Numbered from the stretch's first letter, positions 1 through 8,685 are shown. The stretch: 64,000 nt of DNA from Pannonibacter phragmitetus_B (GCF_050510895.1 NZ_JBNINT010000001.1:930001-994000), one strand, 5' to 3'. Notes: generated by a model not told the origin, from the letters alone. Made by a program: numbers and translations.

Positions 1-72
1 CCATTGCAGTTCCAGGGGGACAGCGAGGGAAAGAAGCAGCGGGGCCGCTGCTAGCAAGTGCCTGATTTTCAT
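1..72 (-). CDS. Partial gene, N-terminus only, signal-peptide-like
   Basis: Reading leftwards from an ATG at 72 gives 24 codons to the window edge without a stop. The peptide begins MKIRHLLAAAPLLLSLAVP, a short basic start followed by a hydrophobic core, as in an exported protein. A GAGG lies five bases before the ATG. The mature part is outside the window, so no function can be given. The call rests only on the start, the ribosome site and the signal-like composition. Confidence 0.45.
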   Translation of the reverse strand, partial: MKIRHLLAAAPLLLSLAVPLELQW

Positions 73-166
73 GATGACCTCGAAGGAAATGCAAGCGTGA
101 AAGTGTTCCGGATGCAACTTGTGCCGGGATAGTGCGGCGTCAATGTGCCGGTCCTGTGGCAACGAA

Positions 167-193
167 AAGGCCGGGCCACGGGGACCCGGCCTT
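167..193 (-). terminator. Terminator of the chemoreceptor gene
   Basis: A 9-bp perfect stem (AAGGCCGGG at 167-175, CCCGGCCTT at 185-193) with a 9-base loop, followed on the minus strand by TTTTCGTT. It lies just after the stop of the minus-strand chemoreceptor. Confidence 0.8.
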
Positions 194-220
194 CTCAGCC
201 ATAACGTGTGGTCTTGGCTG

Positions 221-1897
221 TCAGGCTGCGCGGACACCGCTGAGGAAGCTCTCCACTTCGGTGCGAAGCGCCAGCGCATCGCGTGTCACCGCTGCTGCAG
301 CCTGCTCCACGCTCGATGCCGCACCGCGGGTTTCGCTGGCCGCATGTGAGACTTCGAGAATGTTGTCCGTCACGTCCTGCGTGCCGCGCGAGGCTTGCTC
401 GACGTTGCGGGCGATTTCGCTGGTGGCTGCACCTTGTTCCTCGACGGAGGCCGAGATGGCGGCCGCAATATGGTTCATTTCTTCCACCGTCTTGCCGATG
501 GATTGAACCGCGTCCACTGCCACCCGCGTTTCCGACTGGATGGCCGAAATCTGGGAGGTGATCTCCTCGGTTGCCTTGGAGGTCTGCGAGGCGAGTTCCT
601 TCACCTCGGCGGCCACCACGGCAAATCCCCGGCCCGCTTCGCCCGCCCGCGCCGCTTCGATAGTGGCGTTGAGAGCAAGGAGATTGGTCTGCTCGGCGAT
701 GGCGCGGATGAGGTCCACCACTTCGCCGATCTTGTTGGCCGCATTGGCAAGGCCCTGGATCTGGCCGTCCGTGCGCCGGGCTTCATCCACCGCCTGCATG
801 GCGATCTGCGAGGAGCGGGAAACCTGCGACGCAATTTCGGAGATGGAAGAGCTCAGCTCTTCCGTGGCGGAGGCAACCGTCTGCACATTGGCGGCAGCCT
901 GCTGCGCAGCCGAAGCAACGGCAGACGAGCTGGAGTTGGTGCCTTCGGCAATACGGGCCATATTCTGGGCGCTGCCCTCCATGCCGGAAGCGGACTGGGT
1001 GACGGCCTGCAACAGCGCAGCAGCGCTCGCGTCAAAGTTTCGGGTGAGCTCCTCAATATGCAGGGCGCGCGTCTCGCGCTGGGCCTGCTCTGCGGCCTGA
1101 GACTGGGCCAGATCACGGGCGCGGATCATCGTGTTCCGGAAGATTTCCGTGGCTTCCGCCATATGGCCGATCTCATCCTTGCGGCCAGTGCCGGGGATGG
1201 TGACGGTCATGTTGCCGTCTGCAAGCTGACGCGTGACGCTTGTGATGGCCTCCAGCGGGCGGGTGATGCTGTTGGAAAGCATGAATGTGCCTGCGGCAAT
1301 CACAAGGATCAGCGGCACCATCCACGTCAGCATCGTGAAGAGTTCCGAATAGAAGGCGGCGCTGATGTCGTCGATATAGAGCGCTGACGTGATGGCCCAC
1401 TGCCACGGGTCATAGTTCATGGTGTAGGCAAGCTTGGGGGATGCCTCCGTCTCATTCAGGCGCGGGAACAGGAATTCGGAGAAACCACCGCCTTTGCGCC
1501 CTGCTTCGATCTCGCCCTGAACGAAGAGATTGCCTGAAGGGTCCTTGGAGTTCCACAGGTTCTTGCCTTCGACCGATGCGCTCGGATGTGCCAGAATGAG
1601 GCCCTGATTGGCCGGGCTGGCATCAATGGCGAGGAAATAGTCGTTGCCGTTGAAGCGCATGCTGCGCAGAACGGCCTTTGCATTGGCCTGCGCGGCCTCA
1701 AGCGGCAGGCCAGACGCCTTCGCTTCCTCTGCAATGGCCTTCACGACACTCTGTGCCGTCTCAACCTGTGAACGGATAAGATCGCGCCGCTCTTCCAGCA
1801 TCGTGCTGCGCAGTGAAAAAATCTGTATTAGCCCCGTCAGCAAAACGGCACTGAGTGCCATCAGTGACAGAACGAGCATTTTTTGCTTGATCGTCAT
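221..1897 (-). CDS. Methyl-accepting chemotaxis protein with a Cache sensor domain
   Basis: This 558-residue chemoreceptor should sense a periplasmic ligand and control CheA in the chemotaxis array. A first membrane helix lies at about residues 8-30, then a single-Cache-like periplasmic domain (the NDYFLAID and LILAHPSASVEGKNLW stretches at about 85-115), a second helix at about 188-208, a HAMP domain to about 260, and a long methyl-accepting signalling domain. The hairpin tip shows the highly conserved EQTNLLALNATIEAARAGE. The C-terminus ends VESFLSGVRAA with no CheR-binding pentapeptide. A GAGGGG lies before the ATG at 1897. The gene stands alone with its own terminator. The ligand cannot be told from sequence. 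Confidence 0.95.
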   Translation of the reverse strand: MTIKQKMLVLSLMALSAVLLTGLIQIFSLRSTMLEERRDLIRSQVETAQSVVKAIAEEAKASGLPLEAAQANAKAVLRSMRFNGNDYFLAIDASPANQGLILAHPSASVEGKNLWNSKDPSGNLFVQGEIEAGRKGGGFSEFLFPRLNETEASPKLAYTMNYDPWQWAITSALYIDDISAAFYSELFTMLTWMVPLILVIAAGTFMLSNSITRPLEAITSVTRQLADGNMTVTIPGTGRKDEIGHMAEATEIFRNTMIRARDLAQSQAAEQAQRETRALHIEELTRNFDASAAALLQAVTQSASGMEGSAQNMARIAEGTNSSSSAVASAAQQAAANVQTVASATEELSSSISEIASQVSRSSQIAMQAVDEARRTDGQIQGLANAANKIGEVVDLIRAIAEQTNLLALNATIEAARAGEAGRGFAVVAAEVKELASQTSKATEEITSQISAIQSETRVAVDAVQSIGKTVEEMNHIAAAISASVEEQGAATSEIARNVEQASRGTQDVTDNILEVSHAASETRGAASSVEQAAAAVTRDALALRTEVESFLSGVRAA

Positions 1898-2390
1898 TCT
1901 TTCGCCCCTCGCATGAAAGTGTTTTGGATCAAAACATCAGAATCTTTACATGAAATTAATCGGATAAGTTGTTTGTCTCTGGTGTGTTGTTATATAAAAA
2001 TCGAAAAGTACGTAAGGTTATTTTCTGTTTGTTTTGAACTTTTGTAGATTTGCGTAGTGAAGAGCATGACGTTTGTGTTAAGGCTTTTTATTTGTATGCA
2101 AATGAAAAGATCAGCGTCAGTCCAGTTTGCGCGTCTCGCCACGATCTGGCCGGAGGGACATCCCTGTGTCTGAAACAATACGGATGATGGCTGTTTCTGT
2201 GGCGGGATCTCTTGAATGACTGCTTGCTGACCGGGTTTTGCGCAAGTTATTCCCATGCTCTCTGACGTGCCGAAGCGCTGGCTCGCCGTGAAGAATCCCT
2301 GTTAGATCGGCTTCTGGAATGCGCCAGCAGGCACGCAGGAATGTCCGGATGCTGCCAGTGCGGCGGAAACGAGAAACAGAGGGGACCGGT
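1898..2390. other. Intergenic region, AT-rich, no gene seen
   Basis: About 490 bases separate the divergent chemoreceptor and RidA genes. The part from about 1915 to 2110 is clearly more AT-rich than the surroundings and must hold the chemoreceptor promoter. The open frames here have no ribosome site and no family resemblance. No structured RNA was recognised. Confidence 0.5.
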
Positions 2391-2783
2391 TTGCTTCCAA
2401 TCCATCACATGATTTCCGGCGGGCCGCGTCCCGTCGCGCCATTCTCCCATGCGGTCGAGGCTGATGGCTGGGTATTCATCACCGGGCAGATGCCCACTGA
2501 TCCGGCTGCCCCGGATGCGCCGCTGCCGGAGGGGATTGCCGCGCAGACGGCTCGGGTTATGGAGAACCTCAAGCTGGTGCTTGCAGGCATCGGGCTCGGA
2601 CTGGAGAACGTGACCATGGCCCGCGTCTATCTGACGGACTTCCACCGCGATTATGCGCAGATGAATGAAACCTACAGCAGCTACTTCGCACCGGGAAAGC
2701 TTCCCGCCCGCACTTGCGTCGGGGTGACCGGTCTTGCCGTTCATGCGCTTGTGGAGATTGATCTCGTCGCGCGGCGTCCGTGA
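2391..2783 (+). CDS. RidA family protein (enamine/imine deaminase)
   Basis: RidA (YjgF/YER057c/UK114) proteins hydrolyse reactive enamines and imines released by PLP enzymes, and some relatives act in purine or amino acid breakdown. The 130-residue product shows the family pattern: PRPVAPFSHAVEADGWVFITGQ near the N-terminus (broken here only by its own length limit), ENLKLVLAGIGLGLENV in the middle, and the C-terminal PARTCVGVTGLA with the arginine that binds substrate carboxylate. I chose the TTG at 2391 because AGAGGGGA ends five bases before it. The ATG at 2409 is the alternative, and a longer frame from 2319 adds 24 residues unlike the family. It is a single-gene unit. Confidence 0.85.
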   Translation: MLPIHHMISGGPRPVAPFSHAVEADGWVFITGQMPTDPAAPDAPLPEGIAAQTARVMENLKLVLAGIGLGLENVTMARVYLTDFHRDYAQMNETYSSYFAPGKLPARTCVGVTGLAVHALVEIDLVARRP

Positions 2784-2838
2784 AGCGCCGGTTCTCTGGC
2801 TCTTGATATGAGGCGGGGCTAGTCCCCGTCCTCCTCCG

Positions 2839-3159
2839 TCACGCGCAGGCCAGCCCCCAGTCTGCGAGACATTCATTGATGTCATCCAGCACGAAATGCC
2901 GTGCAGAGTCCCGGTCATAGCCTTCGGCAAGAAGCGCGTCGTACTCAGTGGCTGTGTGGCGGATATGGGATGTCAGGGCCTGCTGCAAGGCAATGGAGGG
3001 CGGCAGGTGGCGCAGGTGCCCGGCGAGAGCGCCGGACAGAACAGCTTGTGCATCAAAAAAGGGAATGCGCGGAGCGAGCTGGCGGAGGGACTTGCGCATC
3101 TCCTTCTGCCGGCGCGTGCCTCCTGTTGCTGGCACTACAAGGCCGATTTCATCCGGCAC
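2839..3159 (-). CDS. DUF2293 domain protein
   Basis: This 106-residue protein matches the DUF2293 family of small alphaproteobacterial proteins of unknown function. Conserved stretches are TRRQKEMRKSLRQLAPRIPF (residues about 15-34), HLRHLPPSIALQQALTSHIR and the C-terminal YDRDSARHFVLDDINECLA. It is soluble, with no signal or membrane segment. It lies 20 bases downstream of the GGDEF-EAL gene on the same strand and may be co-transcribed with it. No biochemical role is known to me. Confidence 0.85.
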   Translation of the reverse strand: MPDEIGLVVPATGGTRRQKEMRKSLRQLAPRIPFFDAQAVLSGALAGHLRHLPPSIALQQALTSHIRHTATEYDALLAEGYDRDSARHFVLDDINECLADWGLACA

Positions 3160-3179
3160 CTGCCGTGTCCCCCATCTGT

Positions 3180-5177
3180 TCAGTTCACAGGCATGAAAGC
3201 GACGCCTCTAACTGCGGCGTGTTGATGATAGTCCTGACGCTCCAGCCATGCTGCCACGTCTTTTGCGGGCATCGGGCGGGCAATAAGATAACCTTGAATG
3301 TAACGGCATCCAAGGCTCTCCAGCCTTGCGCGCTGGGCATCTGTCTCGATGCCTTCAACCACGCAATCCAGCGACATGGAGCGGCACAGGGCGATGACCG
3401 AGGAGACAATCCCGGTTCCGTTCGGGTCATCGATCCCCGACACGAAACTCTTGTCGATCTTCACCCGGTCGATCGGCAGACGGTGAAGGTAGCCAAGGCT
3501 CGAGTATCCTGTGCCGAAATCGTCGAGCGCCAGACGTGCACCTGTCTGGCGCAGCAGCCGCATGGATTGTTCGGCTCCTTCGTAGCTGCGCATGACGGCC
3601 GTTTCCGTAATCTCGAACATCAGCCGGCTTGGCTGTATCCGGCTGCGCCCCAGCAGGGTGAGCAAGGTGAGCACCGTTTCCTTGCTCGTGATGTCATGCG
3701 CTGACAGATTGAAGGACAGGGAGAGATGCGCCGGCAATTGGCTCATCGCTGCAAGAGCCTTGGCAAAAAGCGAGATGGTGAGGCGGCGCATCAGGCCGGA
3801 GCGCTCTGCCTGCGGAATGAACTGATCCGGCGGGACCTGCCCGAGAATAGGGCTGTTCCAGCGGGCGAGTGCTTCAAAGCCGCTAATGCTGCCTTGCCGG
3901 AGGTCAAGAATGGGCTGCAGGAAGACCTCGAATTCCTCCTCCAGATCAGCGCCTTGCAGGGCGCTCTCGATTGCGCGGTCGGAGCGAATTTGCCTTTCAT
4001 GCTCCACGGAATAAAGCGTCGCCTGACCTCGCCGTCCGGTTTTGGAGTTGTAAAGGGCATAGTCGGAACGGTCGAACAGCTCGTGGACCGTGCGCCCGGC
4101 GTCCGGAAAGACTGCCAGGCCGCAGGAGCAGCCAATCCGGATGAATATCCCCTCGATCTCGTATGGGGTGGCAATGATGTCGCAGATCGATTGGCCAAGC
4201 GCCTCCAGATCCTTGTCAGGCGCTTCGATTATGATGCCGAACTCGTCACCGCCCAGGCGGCTGATCTGAAGGCGTGTGCTGCTGCTGGTCAGCCCCTTCA
4301 GCCTGTCACCTGCTTCTGCCAGCAACAAATCCCCAAAATGGTGGCCGTAGGTGTCATTGACCGGCTTGAACCGGTCAAGATCAAGGACGCCGACAGCAAA
4401 GCTGGTGTTGGCTGTGGAGGCCTCCTGGATGCGTTTTTGCAAGGCGGAGAAGAAATGGCGGCGGTTTGGCAGGCCAGTGAGCACATCCGTATGGGCAAGG
4501 ATGGCGTTTTCCTCACTCAGCCGTTCGGTCTCCTGCTGCTTCAGTGCGAGGGCCTGTTGAGACTGAATGACCTTGGTGAAAGCCTTGTGGCCATTGAACA
4601 GCACCTGAATCAGAACGAGGCTGACGAGGAAAATGTTCATCGAAATGGCATGAAAGACCGTAAGCTCCAGATGCGCGTAATAGGCAATATAGGGGCCAGT
4701 GACCAACACCATGACAAGCAGGGCAGCCTGAGGCAGGTTCATCAGGCAGAAGATGCAGCCGACCACAGTGATCGCGATGAAGAGCGCGACATGCCCGCGC
4801 TCCAGCGGTCCACCGTAGCTGTCGAGAGCCAGCGACCAGGCGACATAGGCAAGCGCCAGCACGCCGCTCAGGAAAAGCGTCTTGCGCAGCTGATAAAGTG
4901 CTTCTTCCGCAGATACCGCTTCCGCCGGCCGGCGCAGCCAGGAGATTGCCCTGACAGTGCAGATGAGGAAAAGCGGCAGGAGCAGCCAGATAGTCAGGTA
5001 GTCCGGCGCCAGGCCATAGTGAGTAAAAGAGACAGCACCCGCATTGACCATCAGCAAGGCATAGAGCAACGGAACCTGCCGGCGCAGTTCTCTGAACTGC
5101 GCCTGAAGGATTTCCGGTTTTTGCCCGGACAAAGTCATCCAGTTCATAAAGCGGTGCATCATCTTCACTTTGGGCAC
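3180..5177 (-). CDS. Membrane-bound GGDEF-EAL protein (cyclic di-GMP turnover)
   Basis: The 665-residue product combines an N-terminal membrane region (about six helices, residues 35-200), a short coiled linker, a GGDEF domain (about 220-385) and an EAL domain (about 400-650). The cyclase signature is intact (SRLGGDEFGI), as are the metal-binding GFEALARW and DDFGTGYSSL motifs of the phosphodiesterase, so both activities are possible. There is no recognisable extracellular sensor beyond the membrane bundle, which may itself sense. Such proteins tune the cyclic di-GMP pool that governs motility and attachment. The start at 5177 is the first ATG; later ATGs at residues 6, 7 and 11 are possible. 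Confidence 0.93.
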   Translation of the reverse strand: MPKVKMMHRFMNWMTLSGQKPEILQAQFRELRRQVPLLYALLMVNAGAVSFTHYGLAPDYLTIWLLLPLFLICTVRAISWLRRPAEAVSAEEALYQLRKTLFLSGVLALAYVAWSLALDSYGGPLERGHVALFIAITVVGCIFCLMNLPQAALLVMVLVTGPYIAYYAHLELTVFHAISMNIFLVSLVLIQVLFNGHKAFTKVIQSQQALALKQQETERLSEENAILAHTDVLTGLPNRRHFFSALQKRIQEASTANTSFAVGVLDLDRFKPVNDTYGHHFGDLLLAEAGDRLKGLTSSSTRLQISRLGGDEFGIIIEAPDKDLEALGQSICDIIATPYEIEGIFIRIGCSCGLAVFPDAGRTVHELFDRSDYALYNSKTGRRGQATLYSVEHERQIRSDRAIESALQGADLEEEFEVFLQPILDLRQGSISGFEALARWNSPILGQVPPDQFIPQAERSGLMRRLTISLFAKALAAMSQLPAHLSLSFNLSAHDITSKETVLTLLTLLGRSRIQPSRLMFEITETAVMRSYEGAEQSMRLLRQTGARLALDDFGTGYSSLGYLHRLPIDRVKIDKSFVSGIDDPNGTGIVSSVIALCRSMSLDCVVEGIETDAQRARLESLGCRYIQGYLIARPMPAKDVAAWLERQDYHQHAAVRGVAFMPVN

Positions 5178-5318
5178 CCTCCTTTTTCAGAGAGTATGAT
5201 GCCAAAGTGATAACTTGCATTTAATGCGAACTAGCGTTTTTTGAAACTCTGCCGCAAAGGCATGTTCATATTTAAGGCCTTTATCCCGTTGGGTTTTTGG
5301 AAGGGCCTTGGGATATTC

Positions 5319-5537
5319 TCATCGCTGCAGAAAGATATGCAGGCTTCGCTTCTGTATTTCTCTTTCTTGCTGCAGCCGTTCTTGGACATTCTGCGGCAGC
5401 GGGATGTCGTCAAGGAGCTCTGGGGGCAAATCAAGCAATTGGAGAGTACTGTCGCGCCTGCCTGTAGGGCGCCTGAGGCACGCTGCAACGAAAGCGGCAA
5501 GTGTGACGGCATGTTGACGGGCTCTGCTGAAAACCAT
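5319..5537 (-). CDS. Small protein, weakly DUF1127-like
   Basis: A 72-codon frame starts at ATG 5537 behind a near-perfect ribosome site (AGGAGG, positions 5541-5546 region). The product is basic at the N-terminus and has a C-terminal stretch LQLLDLPPELLDDIPL followed by a Q/R/E-rich helix. This recalls the short DUF1127 motif (leucine-rich, ending LLkDIGL), but the match is weak and the glycine is replaced by proline. It is divergent from the SufR-like regulator, and two GAAAG/CTTTC palindromes lie between the two genes, so regulation by that protein is likely. Its function is unknown. Confidence 0.5.
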   Translation of the reverse strand: MVFSRARQHAVTLAAFVAACLRRPTGRRDSTLQLLDLPPELLDDIPLPQNVQERLQQEREIQKRSLHIFLQR

Positions 5538-5552
5538 GATGGCCTCCTATAA

Positions 5553-5569
5553 AGAAAGTTTTTCTTTCT
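5553..5569. promoter_or_regulatory. Palindrome 1, candidate operator of the SufR-like regulator
   Basis: AGAAAG-TTTTT-CTTTCT is a perfect 6-bp inverted repeat with a 5-base spacer. It lies just upstream of the ribosome site of the small minus-strand gene. Confidence 0.5.
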
Positions 5570-5584
5570 AAATCGGATTTCGGA

Positions 5585-5610
5585 ATATGGAAAGTGAAAT
5601 CTTTCTATAT
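5585..5610. promoter_or_regulatory. Palindrome 2, candidate operator of the SufR-like regulator
   Basis: ATATGGAAAG and CTTTCTATAT flank a 6-base spacer; 9 of the 10 arm positions pair. It shares the GAAAG...CTTTC core with the palindrome at 5553-5569 and sits 26 bases before the regulator's ATG. Confidence 0.55.
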
Positions 5611-5636
5611 GTCCGGTCCCGTGTTATGTTCTGTGC

Positions 5637-6272
5637 ATGTCAGACAGAACCCGTACCCGTATTCTCAATGCCCTGAAGGCTGGTGGTCCGCAGACAGCGG
5701 CGGAACTGGCCGCTTCGCTCTCCGTCACGCCTGTTGCCGTGCGTCAGCACCTGGATGGGCTGCTGCAGGAGGAGCAGGTTGACTTTGAGGACATGAAGGG
5801 GGCCGTGGGCCGTCCACGCCGTGTATGGACGCTGAGCGCTGCAGGTCACGCCCGTTTCCCGGACAATCATTCGGCCCTTATCCTGTCGCTTCTTTCGGGC
5901 CTGCGCGAGCTTCACGGCGCACAGGGTGTGGATGATCTGATTGCTTTCCGCGAGAAAGAGATGCTGGCGAGCTACGAGAGCGCGCTGTCTGGTGCTTCGG
6001 CTCTGTCCGACCGTTTGTCCCGTCTTGCGGACCTTCGTAACCGGGAAGGATACATGGCTGAAGTCGAGCGGGAGGCTGACGGGAGCTGGCTTTTTATCGA
6101 AAACCATTGCTCCATCTGCGCGGCGGCGTCCGTTTGTCAGGGGCTTTGCCGGTCAGAGCTGTCGCTTTTTGCAAGTGTGTTGGGGCCGCAGGCCGAAATT
6201 GAACGCTGCGAGCATCTGCTGTCTGGCGGACGGCGTTGTGTCTACCGCATTCGGGAGCGGGTTGCTGCCTGA
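5637..6272 (+). CDS. SufR-like winged-helix regulator with cysteine cluster
   Basis: The 211-residue protein has an N-terminal winged helix (residues 1-70; TAAELAASLSVTPVAVRQHL is the helix-turn-helix), a helical middle region, and a C-terminal cysteine domain. Cysteines stand at 158, 161, 167, 171, 191 and 201, in the context ENHCSICAAASVC, LCRSEL and GGRRCVYRI. This arrangement is like SufR-type regulators, whose cysteines hold an Fe-S cluster and which repress Fe-S assembly genes. No suf genes are nearby, so the target here is more likely the small divergent gene and itself. A general COG2345-type redox regulator is the alternative. Confidence 0.75.
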   Translation: MSDRTRTRILNALKAGGPQTAAELAASLSVTPVAVRQHLDGLLQEEQVDFEDMKGAVGRPRRVWTLSAAGHARFPDNHSALILSLLSGLRELHGAQGVDDLIAFREKEMLASYESALSGASALSDRLSRLADLRNREGYMAEVEREADGSWLFIENHCSICAAASVCQGLCRSELSLFASVLGPQAEIERCEHLLSGGRRCVYRIRERVAA

Positions 6273-6281
6273 GGGCGTGTC

Positions 6282-7205
6282 CTAGCCATCTTCCAGCGGC
6301 GTTGCTGCGACGCCCAATCCGCTCAATGTCATCGCAAGCGTGTCGCGCAGGATCTCGAAGTCCTTGCGGCGCGGAGACGTCCTGCGCCAGGCAAGGCCGA
6401 CCATGCGGGCAGGCTGCGGATCTTGAAAACGCAGCAGGGCAACCCGGTCGTCACGGACCTCCACATCCGCGCAAATTTCGGGAAGCAGCGTCACGCCATA
6501 TCCAGCGGCGACCATCTGCATCACTGTGGCCAGGCTGGTCGCGCCCAAAGAGGACCGGCGGCCTGAGGTGACGATCTGACAGTAGTTGAGCGCCTGGTCG
6601 CGCAGGCAATGCCCCTCCTCAAGCAGAAGCAGTTCCTCCTGGCGGATCTCGTCAATGCCGATCCGCCGCCGCTCGTCGAGTTCGGGTGTGTTGTGTACCG
6701 CCAGAAGAAAGCGGTCTTCGAAAAGGGGCAGGGTGGTCAGCTCCGGCTGGCCGAGTGGCAGCGCGGCAATGATGGCGTCGAGTTCTCCTGCCATCAGTTC
6801 CTGTACCAGCACGTCCGTAAGGGTTTCGCGCAGCGTCAGCCGCAGGTCCGGGTGGCCACTTTGCAGCTTGGGCAAAACACGGGGCAGAAGATAAGGCGCA
6901 ATCGACGGGATGATGCCAAGGCGTAGCGGACCGGTGAGTGGCTGTCCACGGTGGCGTGCGTAATCCATCAGATCACGCACATCGGCGAGGATACGCCGCC
7001 CGCGCCTTACCACCTCCTCTCCCTCCTGCGTAAGCCGGGCAAGGCCAGAGCGCCGCTCAACCAGCATGACGCCCAGGCTTTCCTCCAGTTCCTTGATCTG
7101 CATGGAGAGGGCGGGCTGTGTGACGGCCACGGCCTCCGCTGCCTTGCGGAAATGGAGGTGGGTGGCAAGGGCGTCGAGATAGCGAAGCTGGCGGAGTGAG
7201 ATCAT
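6282..7205 (-). CDS. oxyR: LysR-type peroxide sensor OxyR
   Basis: The product is 307 residues, the usual OxyR length. Residues 1-60 form the LysR helix-turn-helix (AAEAVAVTQPALSMQIKELE). The redox pair is present: Cys200 and Cys209 in EEGHCLRDQALNYC, equivalent to Cys199 and Cys208 of E. coli OxyR, which form the disulfide that activates the protein. It should activate peroxide defence genes, but no catalase gene is beside it here. Its stop lies 9 bases from the end of the convergent SufR-like gene. The upstream side faces a terminator-bounded stretch with no protein, which may encode a small RNA. Confidence 0.92.
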   Translation of the reverse strand: MISLRQLRYLDALATHLHFRKAAEAVAVTQPALSMQIKELEESLGVMLVERRSGLARLTQEGEEVVRRGRRILADVRDLMDYARHRGQPLTGPLRLGIIPSIAPYLLPRVLPKLQSGHPDLRLTLRETLTDVLVQELMAGELDAIIAALPLGQPELTTLPLFEDRFLLAVHNTPELDERRRIGIDEIRQEELLLLEEGHCLRDQALNYCQIVTSGRRSSLGATSLATVMQMVAAGYGVTLLPEICADVEVRDDRVALLRFQDPQPARMVGLAWRRTSPRRKDFEILRDTLAMTLSGLGVAATPLEDG

Positions 7206-7239
7206 GTGATCAGTTTATCTTATTCCGCAGCCGAATCAA

Positions 7240-7340
7240 TCCTATTAGACCTTATCATTACCCTCCGGCATGATCGCCAGGTGAGTAGTTTCCAGCTACT
7301 GGTGCCAGACTGGGCGGTCCTGTGGACCGCCCTTTTTTAT
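7240..7340 (+). ncRNA. Possible small RNA divergent from oxyR
   Basis: Between the oxyR start and a strong plus-strand terminator (7312-7338) there is no open frame of any length; the only ATG here meets a stop after three codons. The stretch can fold: AGTAG and CTACT around 7284-7300 form a small stem ahead of the terminator hairpin. A terminator with no protein gene before it implies a short transcript starting in the oxyR promoter region. The 5' end is a guess. The alternative is an oxyR-region terminator of unrelated read-through. Confidence 0.35.
7312..7338 (+). terminator. Strong rho-independent terminator
   Basis: GGGCGGTCC (7312-7320), loop TGT, GGACCGCCC (7324-7332) and six Ts. It is a textbook plus-strand terminator, yet no protein gene precedes it on this strand. 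Confidence 0.85.
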
Positions 7341-7599
7341 ATCTGGTTCAAAAATTACGCTACGTAATATTACTTTGAGACGCAGTTCCGCAAGCTTCGC
7401 ACAAGCTTCAGGCACGGGGATCTTGCCTGTGGTACGGGTTCCCTCCAAAGCAAACTCTTGAACTAACAATAAAAATCGATTTGACTAAAATTTTAAACGA
7501 TAGTTGGTAAAACAAATTTAGAGAATACGTTTTGCCGTTACTCTTATCTTCAAGAATCGCTATTAGGGTGCTGGGGTGTCCTCGAATGTGGGTTGAGAG
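7339..7599. other. Leader region of the first DUF2336 gene
   Basis: This 260-base AT-rich stretch holds a palindrome ATTACG-CTA-CGTAAT (7354-7368), a direct repeat CAAGCTTC (7391-7398 and 7402-7409) and a hairpin CAGGCA/TGCCTG (7409-7429). No open frame is convincing. The DUF2336 promoter should lie here. Confidence 0.45.
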
Positions 7600-8685
7600 A
7601 TGACAGAAGCGTTGCAGACGGAGCTTGTGAACTTTGGCGGACTATCGTCCGAAGCCAGCGCAGACCGGAAGGCGGAACTCGCCCGTCACGTTGCCGTCCT
7701 TTTCTCCCTGACTTCGGACAAATGCTCAGACGAACAGGTCGGCATATATGATGCAGTCCTGTTGCGGCTGGTAAACATGGTGGAAGTGGAAGTCCGGCGC
7801 TTTGTGGCCGAGCGGCTTGCTGAATTGCGCCGGGGGCCGGAGCGTACGATCCGCCAGCTGGCGGGTGATGAGATTGAAGTCGCCGAAGCTCTTTTGCGCC
7901 GCTCCACAGTGCTCAAGGATCCTGAACTCGCCGGGATTGCCGATGTCAACAGCAATGCCCACCGCCTTGCCATCGCCCAGCGTGAAGTTCTGTCCGAGGA
8001 AGTCACAGACGTTCTGGTCCGCCGTGGCGACATTCGCGTCAAGCGCCGTGTGGCCTCCAACCCAGGTGCAGCGTTCTCGCTGGAGGGCTTCGAGGGGCTG
8101 CTGGATGCCGCCGCCGAGGACCATGCCCTGCAGCTTGCGCTGAGCGAGCGCCGCGATCTTGCTGACGCGCATATCGCCCGGCTGGTGGAGGTGGCAACCG
8201 AATCTGTCCGCCAGAAACTGGTGATCGCTGGTGCGCTCGCTGATGCAGAGCAACTGCCGCAGGCAGCCCGCATTGCCGAGCAGCGCATGTCGAATGATTA
8301 CTGGCTGAGCCGTTACGACTTTGAAGCGGCGCGCACGCGGGTGCTGAGCCTCATGCGTGACGGGCGCCTCAGCGAGAGCAGCCTGCGCTGGCTGGCGGCA
8401 GACGACCGGTTCGCCGAAGCGGTGGTGGCATTCGCCTCCCTGACCAAGGTCAGCCTGACCGAGGCCAGCAACTGGATGGTCCGTCTTGATGTGGAGCCTT
8501 TCCTCATTGTTGCCAAGGCTAATAATCTGTCGTCACTGACGGTGGCGACCTTGCTGAAGGTCGGCCCCTGGCGTCACCGGCTCACGGTGCAGGCCCGCGC
8601 CCAGGCGCTGGCGCGTTTTGATGCCATGCGGGTTGACGACGCCCGTCAGCGTTTCGCCCAGCGCGATGGGCTTTCCGCTGACTGA
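7600..8685 (+). CDS. DUF2336 domain protein
   Basis: This 361-residue protein belongs to DUF2336, alphaproteobacterial helical-repeat proteins of unknown function. It looks like a HEAT-style solenoid: repeated two-helix units rich in Leu/Ala, for example IYDAVLLRLVNMVEVEVRRF and the unit around VSNPGAAF-type positions (VASNPGAAFSLEGFEGLLDA near residues 150-170). No signal peptide, membrane helix or catalytic motif is seen. A second member with the same domain layout lies at 16905-17974. The family is sometimes found near chemotaxis or cell-cycle genes, and two chemoreceptors and two GGDEF-EAL proteins are in this window, but no direct link is visible. Confidence 0.85.
   Translation: MTEALQTELVNFGGLSSEASADRKAELARHVAVLFSLTSDKCSDEQVGIYDAVLLRLVNMVEVEVRRFVAERLAELRRGPERTIRQLAGDEIEVAEALLRRSTVLKDPELAGIADVNSNAHRLAIAQREVLSEEVTDVLVRRGDIRVKRRVASNPGAAFSLEGFEGLLDAAAEDHALQLALSERRDLADAHIARLVEVATESVRQKLVIAGALADAEQLPQAARIAEQRMSNDYWLSRYDFEAARTRVLSLMRDGRLSESSLRWLAADDRFAEAVVAFASLTKVSLTEASNWMVRLDVEPFLIVAKANNLSSLTVATLLKVGPWRHRLTVQARAQALARFDAMRVDDARQRFAQRDGLSAD

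Noticed and set aside
5231..5512. An alternative 93-codon frame overlapping the small DUF1127-like gene
   Set aside because: It has no ribosome site and odd composition, while the other frame starts behind AGGAGG.
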